Assembly: GCA_003676145.1 (NCBI GenBank)
Contig: NAUB01000008.1
Location: forward strand, 1-37,585
Source: a gamma proteobacterium symbiont of Stewartia floridana
GTDB lineage: Bacteria > Pseudomonadota > Gammaproteobacteria > Chromatiales > Chromatiaceae
Length of the DNA stretch: 37,585 nucleotides
Reading direction: 5' to 3'
In this document: in pieces, positions 1 to 6,336 of the stretch
Position numbering within the stretch: the stretch's first letter is position 1
Layout of the letters: each line of letters begins with the position of its first letter
Translations under genes and position numbers: made by a program
Notes under the pieces: model-generated
What the model was told of the DNA's origin: nothing
Database searches by the model: none
Seen by the model: only the letters and a program-made list of their open reading frames with translations

Positions 1-122
1 GACTCGGCACCTCCGCCCAGTTCAAGAACGGCGTGGTCGGCTTCATCGACTACAGCACCATCCTCGCCCACGACGACTGGACGGCACATACCGTCAGCGT
101 CGGTCTGCGCAGCGAGTTCTGA
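1..122 (+). CDS. Autotransporter-like outer-membrane beta-barrel, 3' end only
   Basis: The window opens inside a reading frame (codons starting at position 3) that ends in TGA at 120-122. The visible 39 residues read like a last pair of beta strands: alternating polar and hydrophobic residues, finishing VSVGLRSEF. A terminal phenylalanine after an amphipathic strand is the usual signal for outer-membrane barrel assembly by BAM. It therefore looks like the C-terminus of an autotransporter-type barrel. The fragment is visibly richer in G+C than the DNA that follows. The rest of the gene lies outside the window, so the passenger and exact family are unknown. The barrel assignment rests on one short stretch and is an inference. 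Confidence 0.55.
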   Translation, partial: LGTSAQFKNGVVGFIDYSTILAHDDWTAHTVSVGLRSEF

Positions 123-135
123 TCAGCCTGAGAAA

Positions 136-155
136 TGCCCGCCGAAAGGCGGGCA
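136..155 (+). terminator. GC-rich hairpin after the barrel gene, possible terminator
   Basis: A perfect 8-bp stem (TGCCCGCC at 136-143 with GGCGGGCA at 148-155) closes a GAAA tetraloop 13 nt after the stop codon. The stem is very stable. No clear T-run follows, so intrinsic termination is plausible but not certain; it may instead be an RNA 3'-end stabiliser. Confidence 0.5.
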
Positions 156-195
156 GTAACAAACCTTGCCGTATTAAGCGCAGCCTAATGAAGTT

Positions 196-300
196 AACCG
201 CGAATGGACGCCAATCACCGCAAAATAGCGCGAATAACTTTCATTTTAAAGCCACTATTTGCGTAGCTTCGCGGTGATTGGCGTTGATTGGCGGTCTATT
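196..300. repeat. Imperfect palindromic intergenic element
   Basis: ACGCCAATCACCGC (208-221) has an exact 14-base reverse complement at 271-284. The inner flanks also nearly pair (CAAAATAG at 221-228 against CTATTTG at 255-261). The outer flanks repeat short variants of gcgaat and gattggcg. The whole unit lies between two genes with no coding potential. Its layout is that of a dispersed intergenic palindrome (REP/MITE-like), but copy number cannot be judged from one window. Confidence 0.5.
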
Positions 301-318
301 CTCTCAAGTGTCAATTCC

Positions 319-1074
319 CTAGTTCTGTGTAAGATTCTGCAGGAACTGCTTAATCAGATCGATGGCTGGTTCACTGGCCTGATTCGAGCTTAACGCCTCT
401 GCGCTTTCCAGGATCTGTATCAGAGGTAGATAACCTCTGCCTGCCTCGTTGAGATCGCGGCTCATCCTGTAGATGATGGGTGATATACGCTTTGGCAAGC
501 TCAGACTTTCAACGGTCTCAGGGTTGGTATCAGCACAATGAACGGGATCGGAGGTAACCAGAAACTCACGACAACTGAGTGGACGATCCCGATGTATCGA
601 GCAGGATTGATCTTCTAAAAAAGGGCAAGCCAGATTGAGTCTGAAGTAGTTGACCCCAACTTCACGCAGCTGCATTCTGTCGTTATTACTGACCGCCTGC
701 TCCATCATCTGAAGAACGCCCGCATCTTTCAATACTTTGATATTTTGCGCAAAACGCGCTCGGATGACCTGTTGTCTTTCTGCCGGCATGGATTCAATCA
801 GATTGAGTAGATTATAACCCTCAGCCCGGCTCACCGGCACCAACTGAGAACAGCAGGCGCCACAACCCTTTTTACAGGAGATGCATTTTCCCTGTTGTTC
901 GGCCTCCTTGACACCAATCTCGACTACCTTGTCTGTGATTCGCTGGAAAAATGGTAGTAGATCATGAATATGCACCGGCTCATTGGTTATCTCCACTGAA
1001 AACCTTAAATTCTCACTACCTATGCGCAGTTCAGCACTGATTGATTCGGTAGGTGATTGCTCAGGGTCACTCAA
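319..1074 (-). CDS. YkgJ-type cysteine-cluster protein (putative Zn/Fe-binding)
   Basis: The protein has 251 residues and contains a dense cysteine cluster at residues 64-75 (CxxCxxxCGACC), followed by CPF and C-x-I-H-x-x-R-P-x-x-C motifs near residues 149-171. This pattern defines the YkgJ / UPF0153 family, whose members are annotated as putative zinc- or iron-chelating proteins with no settled reaction. The cysteines would make one or two metal sites. The start is a TTG at 1074, supported by AAAGGA about 8 nt upstream; no better in-frame ATG is available near the N-terminus. There is no signal peptide, so it is probably cytoplasmic. It is transcribed away from the acetyltransferase gene and shows no obvious link to the secretion genes. 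The family call is firm; the function is unknown. Confidence 0.85.
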   Translation of the reverse strand: MSDPEQSPTESISAELRIGSENLRFSVEITNEPVHIHDLLPFFQRITDKVVEIGVKEAEQQGKCISCKKGCGACCSQLVPVSRAEGYNLLNLIESMPAERQQVIRARFAQNIKVLKDAGVLQMMEQAVSNNDRMQLREVGVNYFRLNLACPFLEDQSCSIHRDRPLSCREFLVTSDPVHCADTNPETVESLSLPKRISPIIYRMSRDLNEAGRGYLPLIQILESAEALSSNQASEPAIDLIKQFLQNLTQN

Positions 1075-1286
1075 TGTCTCAGTCCTTTATCTGATTCTTT
1101 GGTCATAGGGCGGATGGAATTTTTCCGCTATGCTAATGATGAAACCCGGTATCAACAATCACCTGCGCAACAGAATCTGTTGAAGGCCATGCCTGATGCG
1201 TTAGGGAGATCTCAAATGATGCCAGATCGATAACAGAACCTACTGCTTCTTGAAAACTGAATCAAGCGTTAAAAGAGAGTTATTTG

Positions 1287-1775
1287 ATGGCAAACAATGA
1301 TCTTCTCATCAAACTCTATGAGATGAATTTTGACCAGTTACTGAGTTCGAGCAGCCTCAATCCAGATATTACTGTACGTAAACCGATCGGAACTGATCGA
1401 CGGCTGCTGATCGAATGGGCAGAACAACACTATCCCGATGTTTGGTTGAGTGAAATCGAAACCGCGCTGGCTAACAGACCCTGCTCCTGCTACATCGCAC
1501 AACAACAGAGCACGATCATCGGTTTTGCCTGTTATGATGCAACGGCTTTGGGCTACTTTGGCCCTTTGGGTGTCACTGAAGCGGCGAAAGGCCAGGGGGT
1601 CGGGCGACGATTGACACTTGGTTGCCTGAGGGAGATGCATCTGAAGGGCTATGGTTATGCAATCGTTGGCATGCCAAGCTCAAGCGACTTCTATCGTAAA
1701 ATTGCTCCCATCATCGAGATACCTGATTCCGATCCAGGCCTCTATCGCATGACGAAAACGCTGATCAAGGATTGA
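1287..1775 (+). CDS. GNAT-family N-acetyltransferase
   Basis: The protein has 162 residues. The centre holds the GNAT acetyl-CoA-binding signature: the strand YFGPLGVTE is followed by the pyrophosphate loop GQGVGRRL and a helix. A later AIVGMPSSSDFYRKI segment matches the usual motif B region. Such enzymes transfer an acetyl group from acetyl-CoA to an amine, but the substrate cannot be read from sequence. I start it at the ATG at 1287, which has AAGAGAG just upstream, rather than at the adjacent TTG one codon earlier. It is a single gene flanked by divergent and convergent neighbours and looks cytoplasmic. It might act on a small molecule or on a protein N-terminus; nothing in the context decides this. 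Confidence 0.8.
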   Translation: MANNDLLIKLYEMNFDQLLSSSSLNPDITVRKPIGTDRRLLIEWAEQHYPDVWLSEIETALANRPCSCYIAQQQSTIIGFACYDATALGYFGPLGVTEAAKGQGVGRRLTLGCLREMHLKGYGYAIVGMPSSSDFYRKIAPIIEIPDSDPGLYRMTKTLIKD

Positions 1776-1820
1776 CTGCTCTCAAGCAACCGCTGATCCG
1801 TGTTGACAGGCCCTGGCAGG

Positions 1821-3200
1821 TTAGAACTCCAGACGCCCGCCCAAGGTGAATTGATGGTCGCTCAGGTCTTCCAGTCCAAGCAGGGTGTCATAGTTCACAA
1901 ACAGCTGCAGACCATCCTGTAACACGGAAGAGACGCTCAAATTCAACTCGAAATAGTTTCTGTCGGGTTCGCTGGTAAGGACTCTGAAGCGATTATTGCG
2001 TGGATCATTGATATAACTGGCGGTTATTTCGCTCTGATCATTCTCAAACTGGTGGACCCAGCCCAATCTGGCCTGGGGAATGATAACCGCCTGCTGGCTA
2101 CTGATCGCATAGGAGAATTCCGCCCCCAGGACAGAGGTCAACGAGGTCCATTCCTGATCATCGACTGAAAAATTCAAGCCGGAAGCATCGGCGCCACGCT
2201 CTTCATAACTGTCGATATCGACTCGCATGTAGGTGGCACGGCCATAAGGACCGAAAGAGATGGGACCTTGATTGATGGTATATCCACCACCGATACTGAA
2301 GGCATAATCACTGCTGTCGGTGGACGCTTTGGCCGATTCGTTGATCGATGCAACGGCGGTATTGGATGGAATGTAGATATTCCGCACCATGTCATAGTCT
2401 GAAGTGGCGTAACTGACCATCGTGTCAAGATAGTATCGATCCTTGTAAAAGCTGCCATACAGGGCGCCACCCCATCCATCGGTCTCCAGATCACCACCTG
2501 AAACCGTTGCGGTGTTGTCGAACTCGGTATCAATCCGGTTGTAACTCAGCGCCCCGCCAAACACCAGATTTTCGCTGAGACGATAGTCGATACCAGCAGT
2601 GAGGCGATAATTATCATAATCGAAAGCGGCCGAACTGCTGTTGGCATCCTTCTCGCCAACCCCTGAATTGATCGTGGCGAATCCACTCAGTGCATTATCC
2701 ATGAGAGGATCACCGGCACTGCCTCCCTGCCCCACATAACCCGGTCTGTTGACCAGTGTCTGGCTGTTATTGATGTTCAGGCCTGAAATGGAGAATCCTC
2801 TCGCGCCAGAGCGTAATTCCGTAAGACGGGAGATCAGAGGGTCCATTCGTGTGCCTGCTGCCTCATTCGCCAGCGTACCCGTCGCCGTATACTCCTCTGT
2901 GGCGATCTGCTGCAGAGCATCGGCCAGTTCATCGGCGTCCAAACCGAGACTGCTATCAAACGAACCGATATCCGAGAGTTCATTCGCTGTCTGTACCATG
3001 GCGCTGCAGGTATCGAAAAGGGGTATCGTGCCGGGTAGAGCACCTGACATGACAAAGCCGATACAGGTTCTCTGCACCGAGTCACCGGTATCCTGTTGCA
3101 GCTGTGTCTGCCCGTAGCTGCCGAGATTGGTTTCTGCAGCCTGAGTAATCTGTACAGAACAGAGCCCCATTGCCAAAACAGCAAAGCTTCTGTATCTCAT
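1821..3200 (-). CDS. Autotransporter-domain outer-membrane beta-barrel protein with short passenger
   Basis: The protein has 459 residues from the ATG at 3200. That start is preferred because GAGGGGAGAT lies directly upstream and it opens a clean signal peptide (MRYRSFAVLAMGLCSVQITQA); an upstream ATG at 3212 would add four residues and lacks a well-spaced ribosome site. Residues 20 to about 160 form a short helical exported region with two cysteines (RTCIGF and FDTCSAM) that could form a disulfide. The C-terminal 270 or so residues show alternating strands with Gly/Tyr/Asp turns (DYRLSENLVFGGALSYNR, SIGGGYTINQGPISFGPYGR) and finish FTLGGRLEF, as in autotransporter barrels. It is exported by Sec and assembled by BAM. 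The passenger is too short for a classical beta-helix. The role is unknown, possibly adhesion or envelope integrity. Confidence 0.75.
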   Translation of the reverse strand: MRYRSFAVLAMGLCSVQITQAAETNLGSYGQTQLQQDTGDSVQRTCIGFVMSGALPGTIPLFDTCSAMVQTANELSDIGSFDSSLGLDADELADALQQIATEEYTATGTLANEAAGTRMDPLISRLTELRSGARGFSISGLNINNSQTLVNRPGYVGQGGSAGDPLMDNALSGFATINSGVGEKDANSSSAAFDYDNYRLTAGIDYRLSENLVFGGALSYNRIDTEFDNTATVSGGDLETDGWGGALYGSFYKDRYYLDTMVSYATSDYDMVRNIYIPSNTAVASINESAKASTDSSDYAFSIGGGYTINQGPISFGPYGRATYMRVDIDSYEERGADASGLNFSVDDQEWTSLTSVLGAEFSYAISSQQAVIIPQARLGWVHQFENDQSEITASYINDPRNNRFRVLTSEPDRNYFELNLSVSSVLQDGLQLFVNYDTLLGLEDLSDHQFTLGGRLEF

Positions 3201-3530
3201 ATCTCCCCTCATTCCTTTATCGTCGAAATCATTAGCATTGACAGTGGTCTGCTGTCATGAGTCAGCGCTCATCTGTGACTCGTTCCTATTATTAATCAAC
3301 CCCAGATGAATCTGTCACTACGCGAGATACTGAAACGGAGGTGCTTGATATTTCAGGAACCCGGTACCCTATGGGAAAACCTAAGGTGAATTAGCCAGAG
3401 GCGATCAACTGGTTTGCTGAACGCCTCTGCAAAAGATAGTCCAACCCGCACGAAGAACCAAGCCGGGATTACCCTTACTCAACCAGGGAATATGATCCGT
3501 GGCCAGGCTAAAACTATCGCTTTAGTCAGC
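3201..3530. other. Non-coding gap between barrel gene and HEQGH gene
   Basis: No convincing gene is visible in this 330-bp stretch. It carries two dyads. TGACAG-n7-CTGTCA (3239-3257) sits about 40 bp upstream of the barrel start and could be an operator. CAGAGGCG (3396-3403) pairs with CGCCTCTG (3422-3429) around an 18-nt loop and may be a weak 3' hairpin for the minus-strand module. Neither is followed by a good T-run. Confidence 0.4.
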
Positions 3531-4160
3531 TCAATCGGGGACTGACAACCTGGCACCACTGCGACGGCAGCTCTCAATCTGCTGGTTCCATGCCTGTTGT
3601 CTGGCGCTGTTACGGCCATGATTGGTCTGTTGTTCGGAATCGTAGTCTCTTGTCAGGCTGTCAGCACGACGATCGTGGGCACTCATTACCCGGCGTATCG
3701 CTCGCACCAACCGGTTCCGGGAGCGTTCTCTCAAAGCCCTGATTTCATTTACCATATCCCGGTAGCAGAGACCGACAATGTCATAATGACCCTGTTCATG
3801 CCGCAGCAGCTCTGCCGTCTTGGCCGAAGCAACCACCCAGGTACCAGCCTCGTTCAAGAGCATTTGAAATGCCACATCGCCCAATCGATGTTGTCCGCCC
3901 TCCTCGAGGAATCGCAAACGGCCAGGATGCATGGCCATTGCAATGGTCGCATCTTCGGATTCCCCGCTCGGACGACTCTGAATATCCGTGAAGTCTGACC
4001 AGGCCAGTTGCCTTGGCCAACCGCTAAGCCGCGGTCCACCCTGGGGTGTTGTCCCGCCTCCTGCAGGTTGTGCCGCAGTGAAACCGGCGTGAGGTGTGTC
4101 CGGGTTAGCGCCACTGGCTACCGGTCGATTTCTTCGGGCTGGTGAAGGGGTGTCACACAT
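3531..4160 (-). CDS. HEQGH-motif putative zinc metallopeptidase (DUF922-like), candidate T6SS cargo
   Basis: The protein has 209 residues from the ATG at 4160. A TTG at 4214 would add 18; neither start has a clear ribosome site, so the start is uncertain. The N-terminal 50 or so residues are Pro/Gly/Ala-rich and look disordered. A core follows with RQLAWSDF, a beta segment, TWVVAS and then ELLRHEQGHYDI. HExxH is the zinc-ligand and general-base motif of metallopeptidases, and the W-x-DF ... HEQGH order is that of DUF922-type putative proteases. The tail is Arg/Gln-rich and helical. No signal peptide is visible, unlike typical secreted members. It is the last gene of the minus-strand series that begins with vgrG, so delivery by the T6SS is an attractive inference. 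It could also be an inactive structural domain. Confidence 0.6.
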   Translation of the reverse strand: MCDTPSPARRNRPVASGANPDTPHAGFTAAQPAGGGTTPQGGPRLSGWPRQLAWSDFTDIQSRPSGESEDATIAMAMHPGRLRFLEEGGQHRLGDVAFQMLLNEAGTWVVASAKTAELLRHEQGHYDIVGLCYRDMVNEIRALRERSRNRLVRAIRRVMSAHDRRADSLTRDYDSEQQTNHGRNSARQQAWNQQIESCRRSGARLSVPD

Positions 4161-4275
4161 GGCAAATTCACATTGATAGCGTGCTGAACTGATACGGCAC
4201 AGAGAGTGTGTCAATCAAACTGAAGTGGTCCATTTTCGCCGCAAAATATCGATTCATGATTTGTTCAGCTCTTGT

Positions 4276-4446
4276 TTAGAGATAGAAAAACAAAAACAGA
4301 CTGACCAGAAGCATCACGCCGGTCACTCTGATACGGGCCTTGACAGCCGGATGGCCCCAGGAGTGATACTGCTTATAACTGTAGATCGCCAGCAGACCGT
4401 TAAGCAGGGCCACAGCGGCAATAATTATGGGCATCCAGAACGCCAT
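4276..4446 (-). CDS. Small two-membrane-segment protein (56 aa)
   Basis: This short ORF runs from ATG (4446-4444) to TAA (4278-4276). It starts 12 nt after the stop of the HEAT-like gene and ends before the HEQGH gene. It has a hydrophobic N-terminal segment (FWMPIIIAAVALLNGLLAIY), a short polar loop (SYKQYHSWGHPAVKARIR) and a second hydrophobic segment (VTGVMLLVSLFLFFYL). This predicts a hairpin in the inner membrane with a positively charged loop. The ribosome site is weak (GCTGAG). The tight spacing, shared strand and well-formed two-segment topology argue that it is real. I do not recognise a family. Its place directly beside a putative effector suggests an immunity or accessory role, which is inference only. 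Confidence 0.55.
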   Translation of the reverse strand: MAFWMPIIIAAVALLNGLLAIYSYKQYHSWGHPAVKARIRVTGVMLLVSLFLFFYL

Positions 4447-4458
4447 CGTCTCAGCTTC

Positions 4459-5694
4459 TCATCCCAGCAGTTGAGACTGTCGGATCGCCGTGGCAGAGGT
4501 ATTGAACAGAGGCTGTTGCGGATCAAATATCGCCAGTTCCATAGCCGCTGCGCGCCGTTGACGCTGATAACCTTTTTTCAGCACCTCAATACACTGCTGC
4601 CGGGTAATTTGGGCGCCACTCAAATATCGTCCTCCTGCACTGAAGCGACTCTGTTGAGCGCTCCACCAGTCGCTGATTTTCTGTTGATCCGGCCACACCA
4701 GTTCTTCGTCCGGATCCAGATCGACCTCTTCATCTGCGGGGTTTTCGGTTGGACCAGACTCAAAGCCGGCCGGTTGGTCTGTGTCCATATCCTCATAGGC
4801 CAGGTCCAGACCGGTAATCGCTGCGAAGGATTCCGCTGCCAATCGACTGTACTCAGGTTTGTCCATCATCGAAATCAGCCAGGGAATGCTCACCGGATCC
4901 CCAATCGTTGCGATCGCCTCGATGATCGTCCTCTCATAACCTTCCGTTTTGGCATGATCACGAACCCAATTAACGGCAAGCTCCTTATCCATCATGCGAA
5001 GACCGAGTGACAGAGCACGAGACTGAAAATCACTCTCTTCACTATAAAAGTCAGTTAGCGTATTCAAGCCTCTCTCATCGCCCAGCAGGGTTGCTGACCA
5101 GGCGGCCCAGAATCGACAGGATGGATCCTCATTGTTCAACTGTTCAATGACCTGAGGCAACAGATCCCGGCGCCGGATCTCGCCCACGTTGCGCAGCGCT
5201 CTTGAACAGACTGAAACATCACTGTCCTCGATTCCCTGCTTCAGGTAGCCACCACAATCCACACGCTGGATGGAGCAGGCGCTAAGCCCAATCAATCGAT
5301 TCAGCGGCTGCTCGGACTTCAACCAGTTGACGACAAAGCCCTGTAGTTTCTCCTGTGGCAGCCAACCCAAAGCGGAGACCAGGCCCCTGAGAGTCTGGGG
5401 GGTTTCCGCAACGACGGCCAGAGTCTGCTCCAGCCACTCACTGTTTGCCTGGTCCAGTGCCACATAGGCCGCAGTGAAAACCTCACCGGATTCCGCCTGA
5501 TTGAGCCCAGCCTCGCAGAATGGCCAGGCTTCGGCACCAGCCACATGGAGTCCATCCAGATGGGCCGAAACCCTCGATTCCAGCTCCTGCAGATCGGCAA
5601 GATCGTAGTGTGGTTCGCGTATGGCTGAGTCGCGCAGCAGCCAGAGGAAGGCTGACTCTTCGGCGTGCTGCGAGACAATGTGTTCGATAATCAC
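4459..5694 (-). CDS. TIGR02270-type HEAT-repeat-like T6SS-associated protein
   Basis: The protein has 411 residues with a GTG start. The N-terminus carries a very characteristic stretch: QHAEESAFLWLLRDSA, PHYDLADLQELE, RVSAHLDGLHVAGAEAW and then GEVFTAAYVALD. I recognise this as the TIGR02270 conserved family, which is often found beside VgrG and related polymorphic-toxin adaptor genes. The middle (residues 120-290) is a run of short helical pairs resembling HEAT repeats (GLSACSIQRVDCGGYLKQGI, ALRNVGEIRRRDLLPQVIEQL, WAAWSATLLGDERGLNTL). The C-terminal part is acidic (DEEVDLDPDEELVWPD) and then basic and helical. HEAT solenoids bind proteins, so a role as adaptor or chaperone that loads cargo onto VgrG is plausible. 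No enzyme motif is seen. The family call is good; the role is inferred. Confidence 0.8.
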   Translation of the reverse strand: MIIEHIVSQHAEESAFLWLLRDSAIREPHYDLADLQELESRVSAHLDGLHVAGAEAWPFCEAGLNQAESGEVFTAAYVALDQANSEWLEQTLAVVAETPQTLRGLVSALGWLPQEKLQGFVVNWLKSEQPLNRLIGLSACSIQRVDCGGYLKQGIEDSDVSVCSRALRNVGEIRRRDLLPQVIEQLNNEDPSCRFWAAWSATLLGDERGLNTLTDFYSEESDFQSRALSLGLRMMDKELAVNWVRDHAKTEGYERTIIEAIATIGDPVSIPWLISMMDKPEYSRLAAESFAAITGLDLAYEDMDTDQPAGFESGPTENPADEEVDLDPDEELVWPDQQKISDWWSAQQSRFSAGGRYLSGAQITRQQCIEVLKKGYQRQRRAAAMELAIFDPQQPLFNTSATAIRQSQLLG

Positions 5695-5806
5695 TGGAAT
5701 TTCACTGTTCTATTTATTTTAAGGCGTGGTGCAAATCCGCCTCTCTGTAGGGTGAAAGGCATCCACTTTGATGACTCGGTATGAGCAGAGTCGATTTTAC
5801 CGAGCA

Positions 5807-6283
5807 TCAGTTGATCTGTACCGATCCGCCTTTAATACGGTTGACTCCTGATGACCGACTTAAAAGGTAGTTGCCTCGGAGTATGATTTTTCCGGAACGG
5901 GTCAATGTAATACTTGATTTGCCACATTTCAGGACGATCTCCCGCTCAGCCGAGAGCACCAGGCGCTCGCCATCGATTTCGGCAAACTGCTCTTTATTAT
6001 CACTGTTTTTGCGTTCAGGATGTTGAATTCGTCCGATAACCATGGGCTTCAACGGATCACCATTTTCGAACAGCAGTGCAACTTCGCAACCGAAATCCTC
6101 TTCACTGAACTGAATCGTGGATTTGGCAATTGTACTCTCGCTATTCGGATTGCCCGGATAGACAACCAGTGGTTCACGTTGTTGGTTCAATCCGGTGAGA
6201 ATACCGATCACCACACCATCGAATTTTGCGGCCTGGTCATGGGGTTTTGAGATTGGCTCTAACTCATTTTTCTGTTTCGGCAT
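5807..6283 (-). CDS. DUF6484-like VgrG-associated spike accessory
   Basis: The protein has 158 residues, with an ATG start and GGAGGG 8 nt upstream. Residues 25-105 form an OB-like beta domain (DGVVIGILTGLNQQREPLVV, GCEVALLFENGDPLKPMVIG, RIQHP), close in style to DUF6484 proteins encoded beside VgrG. The last 50 or so residues (LVLSAEREIVLKCGKSSITL, then GKIILRG and IKGGSVQIN) repeat the kind of short-strand pattern seen in the VgrG needle tail. The product may therefore trimerise as a small spike or extend the VgrG tip. It lies 53 bp downstream of vgrG on the same strand, so the two are probably cotranscribed. Because no PAAR gene is seen in the window, it is a candidate for the tip or cargo-docking piece, which remains inference. 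Confidence 0.75.
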   Translation of the reverse strand: MPKQKNELEPISKPHDQAAKFDGVVIGILTGLNQQREPLVVYPGNPNSESTIAKSTIQFSEEDFGCEVALLFENGDPLKPMVIGRIQHPERKNSDNKEQFAEIDGERLVLSAEREIVLKCGKSSITLTRSGKIILRGNYLLSRSSGVNRIKGGSVQIN

Positions 6284-6336
6284 GTCTCTACCCTCCAGCT
6301 ATTGTCATTTGCGTCATTTGTGAAAATTTATTTGGA

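Noticed and set aside
4225-5010. Plus-strand 261-codon ORF
   Set aside because: It is the antisense shadow of the TIGR02270-like gene and the small membrane gene, with no recognisable protein pattern.
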